From NCBI GenBank assembly GCA_004431415.1, contig QPMI01000650.1, forward strand, positions 1-55,872: a DNA stretch of 55,872 nt, given 5' to 3'. This document shows positions 1 to 12,200 of this stretch, one piece after another. The DNA comes from Cyanophora paradoxa (Eukaryota; Glaucocystophyceae; Cyanophorales; Cyanophoraceae). Every line of letters starts with the position of its first letter. Within the stretch, counting starts at the first letter, position 1. Under the pieces are notes generated by a model. That model worked only from the letters and a program-made list of their open reading frames with translations, was not told the origin of the DNA and made no database searches. A program made the translations under genes and the position numbers.

Positions 1-1150
1 AGCCGCCGTGACACGGCCGTGTTCAAAATTCAAATTCCATCCATTGTTAAAGCTCGCGAACTAGCGGGATGTCCAAAAGGTCGCGCCGTTTTCGGCCCGT
101 CGAGGTCCGTCCGGGGCCGTCTGCGACATGCGAAACAGCTCCTTACGTACGCCACTGTGTACGAGGCCAAGTTCGAGCTCAAGTTTGCGCTGGGCTAATT
201 TCATTGGCGGAAGAAGTTAACAATGGGCGGGGCGTGACGCAAACTCCGTTCAGTTTGAAACTTGGCTTTATAGCCACGCGCGCGCGCCTGGCTCGACGGG
301 GCTTGGCGCCACGGTGGTCAGACCTTCCGAGTTTGGACAGAGGAGATCGTTGCTCAAATTCAGAAATTCAGGGCATCAGATAGACCGGCCGAAATATTCT
401 AGATATACTCAGATTCTTACCGTAGTACGCGATTCTTCTACTGAGTGGCCGATAATATCTAGCAAAGGCTTGGAGGATTAAGACGCCGTCGGATATCGAA
501 AAAGACAATAATCGATGCTGGAAAGATACGAAAGAAACTACACAAGGTCTACAGAATTGGTCTTGGTTAACTGCGAGCTGCAGCTGAGTAAACAGAATAT
601 CTTGATCGACTGCAAGAATGCATGGACATACAAAAGATTGGACACAACCGCACAGCGTGCATGGTCCGAGAACGTGTGGTCTTCTGTCACTAAAAGTGAT
701 TCTGAAGGCTAAGGCTATTCACAGGATAGCAAGACGATCGACCATCGATCATGCTTAGATTTGAAATCAAGTGAAAGGCTGTAGGGGCTCTTAAACTGCA
801 CCGAATTAAGAGATTTTCAAAACTGCTGAGTTTGGTGGGCACCATCATCTTGAAAAGAAGGCCGAAACCCCGCAGCTCACGCCGGCCGAAACTCGAAAGA
901 AGGATAAGGCAACTGAGGGGGAAGGCTTGGACTAGGGATACAAAAACGCTCATGCTTAAACTAGTACGCATACGGATCTCGCATACACAGACCTCTCTCA
1001 CAATTTGAACTGGTGCTTGGGAGCGAGCGACGCTGATGCTGGCTGCAATCACATCACTACAAAGTAAACTCAAGCGAAAAGGACCTGAACGTTAAAGGTA
1101 AGCTACCCTACCTTACGCTACCCACCCTAAGCGAACCCGCTGAGAAGAGG
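1..1150. other. No recognisable gene
   Basis: This stretch is less GC-rich than the rest of the window. It holds only short unrelated open frames on both strands, with no recognisable domain, no exon-intron pattern like the neighbouring genes, and no obvious inverted or tandem repeat. It lies beyond the 3' end of the minus-strand homeodomain gene and may include its 3' untranslated region. Confidence 0.5.
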
Positions 1151-1206
1151 AATGGGAGGAGAGCTGGCCCGGCTGCGCCGGCTACGCACGCCGGCGCCGC
1201 TCCGGC

Positions 1207-3547
1207 TCAGGCGAGGAGGACGGAGGAGGCCCAGTGGTGGTCGGCGTGGTCGTCCCCGGGGTGGCCGTGGCCGCAGAGGACGCCCAGCTCGGCCACCGCC
1301 ACCTCCCCGTGGTGCTCCAGCAGCGCCTCCAGCAGGTGCGGCACCGCGTGCCCGCCGCTTCCGCACGCGGCGGCGGCGGCGGCAGCAGCAGCAGCGGCAG
1401 CGGCGGCGGCGGCTGCTGCGGCCGCCGCGGCGACGGCCACCGCGGCGTGCGGGTTGGAGGGGTCCCCGTCCGAGTGCTCGTCGCCCGAGGAGGCGGCGGC
1501 GACGGCGGCGGCGGCGGCCGCCGCCGCGTCGGCGAGCGGGTGCGGGACGCCGGCGCCGGCGGCGACGTTGGCGAGCAGGAGCTCGAAGAGGGCCGGGGAC
1601 ATGGCCCGCCCCACGCCGCCGGGGCCGTCCGCCGCGCCCTCAGCGTCCGCCTCGGGTGCCTCCGGCGAGGCCGGCTCCGTGGGGGGCCGCGGGGCCGGCG
1701 ACGAGGGCGCCGACGAGGCGGGGGTCGTCGTCGCCGGCGTGCCCCGCCCGCGCGTCCGCGCCCGCTTGTTCTGGAAGTAGATCCGGACCTGTCAGCGGCG
1801 CCGAGTCAGCTGAGTCGGACGGCGCCAAGGGGGCGAGGACGGAGGCGCGCGCGCGGACCTGGTGCTCGGTCACGCCCGCCTCGGCGGCGATGCGCGAGGT
1901 CTCCGAGGCGCTGCACTTGCCGCCCGAGGGCGCCAGCCGCTCGTACGCCTCGCTGAGGACGCGCGCCTGCGCCTCGCTGAAGAACTGCCGCTTGCGGGTC
2001 GAGGGCGACGCAGGCGGCGGCGAGGACCCCGCGGGGACGCAGGGCCCGGGAGGGTTCGCGTCCGCGGCCGCGGGAAGGGGCGAGGGCGTGGGCGAGGGAG
2101 CGGCCGGGCGCACGGGCGCCTCGGCCGGCGGCGCCGGTGGCGGCGCGGACGACTCCGGGTTGGCGGCGCGGGCCGCCGCCTCGGCCTCGAGGCGCTTCTG
2201 GTGCTCGACCGCGAAGCTGGCGCCGGCCGCCGCGGCGCCGCCGGCCGAGGCCGTGCCGGCCGCGACGGCCGCCGCGAAGGCCGCGAAGCCGGCGGCGGCG
2301 CCGGTGAGGGGAAAGGCCGGGGCCGGGGCCGGGGCGCGGGGCGCCGAGCCCGGCGCGCCGGCGGCGAGGAACAGGAGCCGCTGCAGGACTCTCTCCATGC
2401 GCCCGAACGAGTCGCGGACCTCCTGCGCGGCCGCCTGCTCCCGGCCCGTCGGCCGCCTCCGCCGCCCCGAGGCGCCCGTGCCCGAGACCTGGGCGGCCTG
2501 CGTCGCGCCCAGCACCGCCGAGCGCACCGCCGCGGCGAGGGCCGCCGGCAGCCCGCAGGAGGCGCCCTCCGCGGAGGCTGCGCTCCCCTCGCCGTCGCCG
2601 CCGCTGCCCGAGTCGCTGCCAGCCTCCTCCTCCTCGTTGCCGCTGCCGGCCTCTGAATCGGCCGACGGCGCGCCGCCGGCGTCGGCGCCGCCCTTCCCGC
2701 CCTCGCGGTGCGCGAGGCGGAAGAGAGCCGACATGGCCGAGCGACGGCTCGCGACGTCCACGCGGATCGCCGCCCGCCGGACGGCCTCAACCGCCGCCGC
2801 GCCGTCGCCGAGGCCCGAGACGCCGAGCCAGCCCTCCGCCGCCGCCTGCTCGGCGGCGGCGGCCTCCTCCGCCGACGGCGTCGAGGCCTGCGTCGGCCGC
2901 GGCGTCCGCCGCCGCTGCCGTCCGTTGCGTGGCCTGACGACCGCGTCCGGGTCGCTGTCGGCGTCCTTGTCCCCGTCCGACTCGGCAGCCGCCTCGTCGT
3001 CCTCCATCACCTCGATCACCTTGCGCCGCTTGACGACGCGCGACGAGCGCCGCAGACCCATCGCCTCCGCGGCCGCAGCGGCAGCAGCGGCCGCAGCAGC
3101 TGCCTCCGGGGATAGCGACGGCTCCCGTTCACGCTTCACGACGACCGCCACAGGCGGCGGCGAGGCGCCGGGCGCGGGCGAGGCGCGAGTGCCCACGTTC
3201 ACCGCGCAAGCCCGCGGGGAAGCCGCGCTACCGCGGGGAGACGCGATGCTGCACACTCGCGGGGACATTCCCGGCGGCGGCGACGGCGCCGCGATGGTCA
3301 GGAAAGTGGTGCGCCGGTGCTTCGCCGGCGGCGCCTGAGGCTCCTCGCCGTCGCCCTCGCTCTCGGTATCGTCGTCATCGTCAGAGGTAACCTCGTTCTC
3401 GACGCTCGCGGCCGTCGCCGGCTGCTCGGCGGCCGGCTGCTGGGCGGACGTTTCCTGCTGCGCTGCTGGCGCTGATGCCGGCGGCGCCGGCTTCTCACAC
3501 TCGTGCGGTGCGACGATCTGGCGCTGTTCTTCTCGCGTTTGCCTCTG
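1207..3547 (-). CDS. Homeodomain transcription factor with extended helix 1-2 loop
   Basis: Predicted nuclear DNA-binding regulator. The homeodomain is split by a 70-nt intron (1789-1858). Upstream of the intron is helix 1 (motif QFFSEAQARVLSEAYERL) and helix 2 (SETSRIAAEAGVTEHQ). Downstream is the recognition helix VRIYFQNKRAR, with Phe49, Gln50, Asn51 and Arg53 by standard numbering. Aligned to the 60-residue consensus, the helix 1 to helix 2 segment is four residues longer, so it is an atypical, TALE-like extended form. The rest is low complexity: an acidic N-terminal part, poly-Ala runs, a basic stretch RRSSRVVKRRKV and a His/Asp-rich C-terminus. The first in-frame ATG is at 3268, but the open frame continues upstream with acidic, coding-like sequence to a likely splice acceptor (TTCAG) near 3547, so a 5' exon is probably missing from this model. 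Downstream targets cannot be inferred. Confidence 0.8.
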
Positions 3548-3929
3548 AACGCAGCGAGCGTCAGCACGGTTGCACGATCAGGTCGAATCGGCCGCGGTCG
3601 GACGCACGTGCGCGAGCAACTGGGCACGCCTGCTGCCCGGTAGGATAGGTTCCGGAAAGTGAATCGATCTGCGTTAAGCAGAAGATCAGCAAAAGTCGTG
3701 GCAAACGCGCGCTGTGGAGAACGTGCGCGTGGCACGGGCGCTGCGCACTGGTTGCTCTGCCCAAGAGAGCCGGACAGGTTTGTCACCGGCTCCTCGAGCA
3801 TTAGAACTGCGTAAAAAGCGCATTTGACGCGTTACTGGGACGTCCGGCTTGCGTCAGAACGGAGGGACGAGACCGACCTTCGAGAAAGCGGGGCGTCAGA
3901 GGACGCCCGTGGATGTGTCCAAAGCCATT

Positions 3930-4381
3930 CAACGGTGATCGACATGTTCCCAAACCGTGTGGCATCGGTCCTGCGCACGAAGGACGTGCGGGTGAGCCAG
4001 AGCGAAGGGCGGATCAATTCTGTCCGCGTGAGAGCGGCTATGGTCGATAGGTGGCTGGACACTGCGGACCATACGGATCGAGCAAATCTACACCAGCATG
4101 CTCGATTTCCGGTGTCCGCGGGTCAACGTCGAAGAAGCACCGGACATCCTCGGACGTTTCGCCCTCGTGCGCGGACCCGTCCTGTCAAAGTGCAAAGTGT
4201 GCGTTAGAACACTGCAATGCATTGCTTTATGTCCTCCTGGTTACTGGGAGCTCCGCACCTTCCTGCTCTCAGAACACGGAACGTTGGCCTTGCCGGGGGG
4301 TTTGTCCGGAAGTGGAGGGAACAGCGCGTCAGAATGCGCTTCAATGTGCTCAAGATTCATAAGATCCAACATTTCCGCTGA
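3930..4381 (+). CDS. Possible small multi-exon gene, unknown
   Basis: Low-confidence model. Exon-like frames are seen in order: one containing VIDMFPNRVASVLRTKDVR ending at a GTGAGC donor, one containing IRIEQIYTSMLDFRC and ending LSKCK at a GTGTGCG donor, and a terminal exon reading MRFNVLKIHKIQHFR then TGA at 4379-4381. Codon third positions are GC-rich in these frames, but I could not make all splice phases agree. No domain is recognised. It could be the remnant of a gene or chance open frames. Confidence 0.25.
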
Positions 4382-4759
4382 TCGCCCGCCGAGAAGCGGC
4401 GACCTGCTCGAAACGATGCCCTGCGACAAGCCCCAATTACTCGCCAGTAAGCACACCCTTCACTCGGCGGTTGGGGAAGCCGATTACACGGAAGAATAGA
4501 TGACACAGCGCACCCCGTGGATGTCCGTTGCGCCGCTGACCAGGTGGACGCCCGTGCAGTCAAAGGCTGTGTCGAAGCGGCTCACAGTCATCGATCGAGG
4601 CACCACGGGGCGCTGTCACAGATCCATGATCCGCAACGCTGGTGAGCTGCTGAGCCGCCGCGCCGCTGGCCGATCACGGGACCGCCTACAGAGTCCAGAC
4701 CGCAAACTTCAGCTGGCCCGTGGGGTCAGGGGTACGCTGTCTTCAGATTAATCTTCGGT

Positions 4760-6347
4760 CGGTTCGTCACGGGTCGGTTTGCGGACAGCTAGAGTCGGGG
4801 TACCGCCAACTCGCGATCGCCGCCAGGTAGACGTCAACCTCGCCGCGCGCGAACGGCCGCGCGCGGGCCAGCTGCAGCCTGCAGCTGCAGCTGCGGAGGC
4901 TAGCTATAGCGCCGCTCATGATCATGATCAGCGGCTGAGCTGCGCATGCGCGCAGGAGTGCTCGTGACGCGTACGGTCGCCGAGTCGGATCGCGGACCGA
5001 CGTCGACCGATCGCCGGTCGCCCAGCTGCAGTCCGACGGTCGGACCGGATCGCCGCCGGCGCCGAGACTCGATCTATATCATGTCGATTACAGCCTGGCA
5101 GTACTAGTATACTGTATACAGTCGATCGCGATATCGATATCGGCCCGGCGGTTCAGGATCCGGAGCGCTACGTATACGTTTACGTATACTAGCTATATAG
5201 GTTAGCGCGCGACGCGCGCGTACGCGTGTTTGCGGCCACCGCGGCCGTACGTACGCGTGGGCGGCCCGGCGTACGTATACGTATACGTATACGTATACGC
5301 GTGGCCGGCGCCGGGCCCGGGGCACGGCAGTCGTCGGCAGAGGCCGCAGAGCTCGATCGCGAGTAGGGCTGTCGCGATCGTCAGTCACTGATCATGACAT
5401 GTACAGTCACAGTCAGAGGGTCTGACTGACCTGACTCATGATCAGTGACTGGGTCAGCCATTTGCTGACTGATCATGAGGTTCTCAGTCCCATACAACAC
5501 CCTGCTGGCCCAGTGGGAGATCTAGAGTGCCCCCCTGCATGTCGGCTTTTCCCATCGAAAAATGATCTTCTGTCGTCGAAATATTCAAGATCTAGAAATC
5601 GCGAACGGAGATCATGACGAGGCTAATATAACAGTGTCTGGCACCTGGCGGGGCAAGTTCACGGTTAACGTTGCAGGCTTGCAGCAGGTCACGGGTTGCT
5701 CATCATGGCATCATGACTCAGTGATCATGGCATGACTCTCAGTGATCATGATCATGATCAACTGCACATGCAGCCGCGCGCGCCTCGCCTGCGCGCGCTA
5801 GCGCTAGCGCTGCTCAGCGCTAGCGGCGAAGGCTATCATAATATCAGTAACTCATGCATGATCAGTGATAATATGCATGCCATGATGACTCATGATCGAT
5901 CATGCATATGATCATGATCATGATCATGCATATGATCATGATCAGTGATATCGATCATGATCATACCCATGAACATCGGATCAGGAGGAATGCTCGCGGT
6001 ACCGCGGCCGGTGCGCATGCCGCAGTGCTCAGCCCAGCCTGGCAGCGCTATCCGATCATCGGATCGAGTTCGGTATATATACGTACGCGCGCGCCGCGGC
6101 GCGCGCTGCCGCGCCCGCGTTGCGCGCGCGCGGCCGCGGTGCGCGCGACTCGGCGAGCGGGGACTCGGGAGGCCGTATTACCGGCCGCGGGCCGACCCCC
6201 GCCGGCGCCGCAGTTTCATGGTCGCGCGGCCGCACCCGTGCGCTCCCGCGCGCCCCAATCGCTGCACATTGCCGTGCCACCGGTGCACGGCCTTCTCTAA
6301 ACCGTATATCTGCGTGCAGATCCGAATATCTGCGCATGCGCATGCTA
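4760..6347. repeat. Gene-free tract rich in tandem palindromic hexamers
   Basis: No gene is recognised here. The tract is built from short self-complementary words repeated head to tail: GTATAC units near 5272-5300, TGATCA and CATGATCATG units near 5730-5760 and 5880-5960, GCTAGC/AGCGCT units near 5798-5822, and an inverted CAGTCAC/GTGACTG cluster near 5400-5470. These could extrude as cruciforms. The tract ends exactly at the left terminus of the CACTA element. Confidence 0.6.
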
Positions 6348-8975
6348 CACTAGTGAATCAGGGGGTGTGTTCTTATGGGTGGAACAAGCAGCAGAACCAA
6401 AATTCTTATGGAAAAAGCGCATAAGAACACAACTCTCTTACGGTTCTGTTTGTATGGTAACCGTATGACGAACCATAAGAACTGCAACCTCTTTCATAAG
6501 AACAACCATAAGAGTCCTATGCTTGTTCCACGGTGAGCTGTTCTCATGCATGAGAACATGCAGTTTATAATCAAATATAATATTTTATATTATATATATT
6601 GTATCCGCCGCCACGCGCGCGCCAGCGCCCCCGGCCGCGGCGCGCCGGTGCCCCCGTACCCAGCACCCCGGCTCATGATCATGTACCCCCTGGCGCCGAG
6701 GTCCAATGCCCCCGCGCCCCGCACGCCCCCCGTGCCCGCCGGCGCCCCGCCCTGCCCCCCACCCCTGCCCCGGGCCCCGTCCCGGCGCCCCTGCCCCCGG
6801 GCCCTCGGGCCTCGCCCCTTGCTCTTGCATTCAGGAATATAATTTTATTCAATATGTGTTCACTTAGCCGTGAGCTAAATTGAGCGGGGCGCGGGGAGGG
6901 GCGGGACGGGAAAGGGCGTGAGCTGGGCTTACCGCGAGAGCGTTGATAGCTCTGCAAAAAATTGAAGTCAGCTTCCTAGACACTCAAGGCAGTAATGTCC
7001 TAAACACTCAAGGCGGTAATGAAGATCGAGTTCTTTGATCTATGTGGACGGCAAGGTCTGGCACCAGCGACGGCACCACCGTCTAGAGGGCGTCGGGCAG
7101 GGAGAGACTCGCGAACCTTCAGCAAGCCTGAAGCTGCGAGCTGGATCTTCGTCGCCGCCGTGAACGCCCCGCAGCTCCAGACTTCTGCAAGCGCGCGAGT
7201 CAGAGGACGGAGACGACGACGGGCGCCTAGAGGGGACGGGCGGCTAGAGGGGAGATGCGCACCAAGCGAGAGAAGGGCCACCGCTGCGCCCCGGCCGCCC
7301 CAGCCGCGAGGGCGCCGCGAGTCGGGCTCCCTGCGCCCGCCCCGTCGCGCGAGGCGCGGCGCCCAAGGGCGGGGAGGCGCGCACCAAGCGAGAGAAGGGC
7401 CGCCGCTGCGCCCCGGCCGCCCCAGCCGCGAGGGCGCCGCGAGTCGGGCTCCCTGCGCCCGCCCCGTCGCGCGAGGCGCGGCGCCCAAGGGCGGGGAGGC
7501 GCGCACCAAGCGAGAGAAGGGCCGCCGCTGCGCCCCGGCCGCCCCAGCCGCGAGGGCGCCGCGAGTCGGGCTCCCTGCGCCCGCCCCGTCGCGCGAGGCG
7601 CGGCGCCGAAGGGCGGGGAGGCGCGCACCAAGCGAGAGAAGGGCCGCCGCTGCGCCCCGGCCGCCCCAGCCGCGAGGGCGCCGCGAGTCGGGCTCCCTGC
7701 GCCCGCCCCGTCGCGCGAGGCGCGGCGCCCAAGGGCGGGGAGGCGCGCACCAAGCGAGAGAAGGGCCGCCGCTGCGCCCCGGCCGCCCCAGCCGCGAGGG
7801 CGCCGCGAGTCGGGCTCCCTGCGCCCGCCCCGTCGCGCGAGGCGCGGCGCCGAAGGGCGGGGAGGCGCGCGCCAAGCGGGAGAGCGCCCGGCGTGCGCAA
7901 GGAGGCGTACCGGTGATGAAGATCTTGAAGGCCCCAGCCAGCCGCAGATCGTGAAAGCCCCAGCTGACGACCGAGTCCTGATAGGGCAGTCAGCAGCGCT
8001 CGGGCAGTGAAAGGTCGAGGCAGAGCGCGGGGCGCACAGCCCAGGGGCGAGGACGCGCGCACCATGCCTGAAGAGCGCCGTAGCTGCTTCTGAGCCGGCG
8101 CCGCTGACCTGAAGCTGGGAGCAGCCAAGTCCTGCGAGCGCAAGTCAGCCGGCGCATTGATCGAGGCGAAGCGACGTTCCGGATCGGTGCAAGGACGTTA
8201 GACAAGCATAACTAGCGCGTCAGGAGAGCTCCGGACGCACTGCGTCAGGCCTTCGGGGCAGCGTCGGGCGCACGCAACCACGATCCGCGGCTAGCGAGGG
8301 CGTACGCCATCCTTGACGATCTGCGAGTGCTGGATCGTAAGTTTGCATGCCGCTGGCGTCCGGATCGGGCCCGGAGACGCGCGGCCGCTGGTCGCGCACT
8401 TGGTCACTTACCGCGCCCGATCCTAGGCCTGGCCAGCGGCGCACGAACGGCGCACCCAGATTGCTGCTAGGATGCTACTCGATGTTCTCCGCTCGCGCGG
8501 GAGCAGCTGGGCGGGCCGGATGCTGCTTCCGAACGCACCGGCTAGCTAGCTGGGTACGGCACTGTGCCTGGGGTACGGCGCTAGAGTGCCGGGGTACGTG
8601 TTTCTTCGGACTGGGGTACCGACTATTTTGCCCTCGGGCCAAGGGGTCCCCCGGCGTTTCACGGCGTAGGAACTTTTTTTTCTAACGCTTGCAGTTCGCT
8701 TGCATGAGAGCAGGCGAAGAAATCTAGTTTATCCTGCATAAGAACTGAGCTCTTTCCGTGAGAACCGGCATAAGAACCAGACAAGACATTCTTTCAGTTC
8801 TTACGCCAACAAAACATCGTCCGAACTGTTAGATTTTCGCGGTTCTCATGCATAAGATTTGGGCCTAAGCGTTAGAATTTCTGTTCTCATGCATAAGAGA
8901 GGGGCTCGTTCCATAAGAATTTCCGGTTCTGCTGCTTGTTCCACCCATAAGAACACACCCCCTGATTCACTAGTG
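6348..8975. mobile_element. Non-autonomous CACTA (EnSpm-like) DNA transposon, 2.6 kb
   Basis: The two ends are perfect 51-bp inverted repeats (6348-6398 and 8925-8975) beginning CACTAGTGAATCAGGGGGTG. The similarity continues imperfectly for about 15 bp more. The element is bounded by a 3-bp direct duplication, CTA at 6345-6347 and CTA at 8976-8978. Both the CACTA start and a 3-bp target duplication are the known hallmarks of the CACTA superfamily. Just inside the ends, short subterminal words such as CATAAGAAC and GTTCTTATG recur in both orientations (about 6400-6550 and 8700-8930), as expected for transposase-binding repeats. No transposase is recognisable inside. The interior holds a GC-rich segment and a 122-bp tandem array, so it should depend on an autonomous relative elsewhere. 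Confidence 0.85.
7261..7880. repeat. 122-bp tandem repeat, five full copies plus a partial sixth
   Basis: The word ACCAAGCGAGAGAAGG recurs at 7261, 7383, 7505, 7627 and 7749, exactly 122 bp apart. A diverged sixth start lies at about 7871. Copies are nearly identical and differ at a few positions (for example CCCAAGGG versus CCGAAGGG). Because 122 is not a multiple of 3, the reading frame rotates at each copy. The long open frames on both strands are therefore a by-product of GC-rich sequence without stops, not a protein. Confidence 0.9.
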
Positions 8976-9222
8976 CTAGCTCCTGCATGCCCGGGGCCGG
9001 CCGCCGCCGCATGCGCATGCGCAGCTGCATGCGAATTCGAAGTACTATATATAAAGCGCATCGATCGATCTATCGATATCCTATAGCTAGGCCTGATCAT
9101 GATCAAATTAATTCGAATTCGATTTGGAATTCGAATTCGCCGCATTCGTTCTCCCGGGCCGGGGTACAGTCGCCGAGCAGCCCGAAAAAGCGGGCCCGGA
9201 AGGGCCCGTGCGGAGCGGCAAG

Positions 9223-12200
9223 ATGCTGACCGCGCTGCAGAAGCAGGTGCGCTTAGTTCGTGTGCCGCTTTCTCGGCAGCAGTTAGCTTTCCGGGGCTGC
9301 TTGGGCCACCTGGGCCCTCTAATGCGCCCGCGGCTGGCCATGTCATGCGCTAGGCCACCTTCGCAAAGCGGCGAAGGCTAGATACGCCTAACGAAGCGAA
9401 GCCAGGGCTGCCGTGGCCTATTCGCAACCCCCAACTACCAGAGCCCGCCCCAGCCTGCCTCCACGCTCGATTTCACTTCAACGCTGCGCCCTCTAGCCGC
9501 CTGACGTCTCGCCACGCGCGTGCCTGCAGAATGCTTCGCTCGAAGCGGAGCTGCAGAAGAAGAAGATCAAGGAACAGGAGCTCAAGGACAAAACCGAGGC
9601 GGTCCAGAGCCTCGCGGCGCAGGTCCGAGCGAGCGACGCGCCGCGCGCCGCGCGCCCCGAGTCGACCCCGCGCCGGGCAGATCGCTGTGCTCGAGAACAA
9701 GCTGCGCATCGCGGAGCGGGAACTCGCGGCGAAGAATGCCGAGTGCGCCCACCCGCACTCTCGCCCCGCGCCGGCGGCCCCGCGTCTGAGGGGGCCGCCG
9801 CGCGAAGGCACGCGGCCATCACGTCGAAGCTGCGGTCGACGGAGCAGGAGGTTGCGGCAAAGGAGGAGGAGCTCCGCGGGCTCCGCCGCAAGCTCGAGGA
9901 GGCGATGGCGATCCTCGCCAACCGCGTCGTCGAGGCGCGCACGTACCCCCGCCCACCCTGCGCCCCGTACCCCCCTCACGACCCGCGCCGCCCTCTTCTC
10001 CCCCCGCAGGTCGAGCGCCTGAACGACACGTACAACAAAATCGTGCAGGGGAAGGTCCGCGGGGGTAGCGGGGGGGGATCCGGGGCGTACACCTGTGAGG
10101 GGTCTGAGCCGCCCCGGGTGCCGCAGATGCAGGAGATGGAGCACATGCGCACGGAGATGGAATCGCAGCTGGCGTCACGCGAGTCCGAAATCGGGCAGCT
10201 GCGGGTGCGCGGCAGTACCCCGCCCCCCTCTCCCACCCGGGCCCGCTTGCCCCGCCCCGCGCCTTCTCACGAGCGTACCCCCTCCCTTCTCCCCGCCCCC
10301 CTTCCAGGCCCGCATCGCTACGCTGGAGGCTGAGATCGAGCGGCTGAACGCGGAGCTGGGGGCGCTCCGCAAGGCGGCCGAGGAGCGGGACGCGCTCGAA
10401 GGCCGCGTGGCCGAGCTGCAGAGCGTCGCCAAGGGCCGCGCCGACGAGCTGGCCGAGCTTCGTTCGCAGCTGGAGGAGGAGCGCAGGCGGGGCGGCGAGG
10501 CGGCGGCGGCCGGGGACCGCCAGCGGGAGGAGCACCTCTCGGAGATCGCGCGCCTCCAGAGCCGCTTCGAGGACGAGGCGAGGGACGCGGAGGCGCGGGC
10601 GGGGCGAGAGCTCGAGGCGGCGCGGGAGGAGGCGGCGGCGGCGCTGCGCGAGGCGGGGGCGCGGCACGAGCGGGAGCTGCGGGGGCGGGAGGAGGTGGCG
10701 GGGCGGGCGCGAGAGGAGGCGGCGCGAGAGGCGAAGGCGCTGGCGGAGGAGGTCGAGCGGGGGCGCCAGGACCTCGCCCGCCTCAAGGTCCGACCTCTGC
10801 CTGCTTCTCCGAGGGCGGCCGGGCGATGGCTAGCTAGATAGCTTGCCAGCTGGATAGCCGGCCAGAGGGGAGGGCGCCGCGCGCTCCCAGCGGGTAGAGG
10901 AGGGGCGGCTAGAGGGCAGCTCCTGCCTCGCCTCGCGCGGCCTCTCTGACGCCCGGCTCCGCGCCAGGCGTCGCACGCGCGGGAGCTGCGGGAGCGGGAC
11001 GAGGAGGCGGAGGCGGGGCGGCAGCGGCAGGCGGAGGAGGCGCGCGCCCGCGACGAGGAGCTCGCCCGCCTCCGCCAGGTCCGCGGGCCGGGGCGGGGCG
11101 GGGCCGGGCGGGGCGGGGCTTGGTCAATCCTTAGTCAAGCCAAGTCCTGACCCACGTCCCCCGCCCGCGCAGGCGCGGGAGGCCGAGCTGGCGGCCATCA
11201 ATCGCCAGCATGCCGAGGAGGTCGGCTTTCCCCACCCGCCCCCCGCTGGCGACGGGCCTGAAGGGGGGCGGGGTGGGCGCAGGTGGCGCGGCTGCGGGAG
11301 GAGATCGTTCGCCTGAAGGAGGCGCGCCTCGCGGAGGGGGGCGCCCAGGCGCAGGAGATCGGCCGCCTCCGCGACCGCCTCGACGAGGCCGAGGCCGGCG
11401 CCGCCCGCAGGTGCGAGCCGCTCCCGCAGCCAGCCGGCCGGCCGGCTAGCCGGCCAAGTGACGGGGGCGGGGACGGCGGGGCGCAGCGCGGAGGCGGCGG
11501 CGTTCGAGCGGGAGCGGGCGGTGGACGAGGCGGTCCGGGCGGCCGAGGAGCGCGCCGCCCGCGAGGCCGCCGCCGCCCGCGAGCAGGTCCGCGGCGCTCT
11601 CCGCCGAAGAAGAGAAGAGCATCGGAGCCATCCATAGACTCTTCAAGAGTCGTCCGAGCATTCTCCTCTGACGGGAGGGCGCGGGCGGGCAGCACTACGC
11701 GGAGCTGGCGCGGGCGAAGAAGGCGCACGGGGAGGAGGCGGCCGCGCTGCGCGAGCACCTCGCCGCCGAGGCCGAGCGCCTGAAGCGCGCCCAGCGCGCC
11801 GAGACCGACAACATCCGCGAGGAGAACAGGCCCGCCCGCCCCCGCCCCCGCCCTCCCTTCCTCGCCCTGTTCAACCGAGCCGGCAGGCTCGAGCTTGAGC
11901 GGCTGAAGCAGGGCTGGGCGGAGGAGCGCGAGCGGCTGCGCAAGGAGCTCAAGCGCGCCGAGGCCCGCGCCGGCGAGGCCGAGGCCAAGGTCTCCGAGCG
12001 CGAGGAGCGCCTCAGGAAGGCCCAGGCAAAGGCCAAGGGCCTCCAGGTCCGCTATTAGTTTTATTGTTACCATTTCGCTCGCTGAGCCACGCGTCTTGTA
12101 GGAAGACCTGTCGGACCTGCAGCGGCGCTACGACGAGCGCGAGGAGGACTACCGGGAGGCGCGTACCCCCCCTCGAGTTCATCCCCCTTCCTCCCCTTAC

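Noticed and set aside
1152-3338. 728-codon plus-strand frame antisense to the homeodomain gene
   Set aside because: Arg/Ala/Pro-rich shadow frame caused by GC-rich sequence; the minus strand holds a clear homeodomain with an intron.
5730-5960. Possible CRISPR-like or origin repeat array
   Set aside because: The repeated words are contiguous palindromes without unique spacers, and the host is eukaryotic.
7000-8143. Four to six overlapping open frames of 130-310 codons on both strands
   Set aside because: They run through the 122-bp repeat, whose length rotates the frame; all frames are open because the unit lacks stop words. No domain or exon signal is present.
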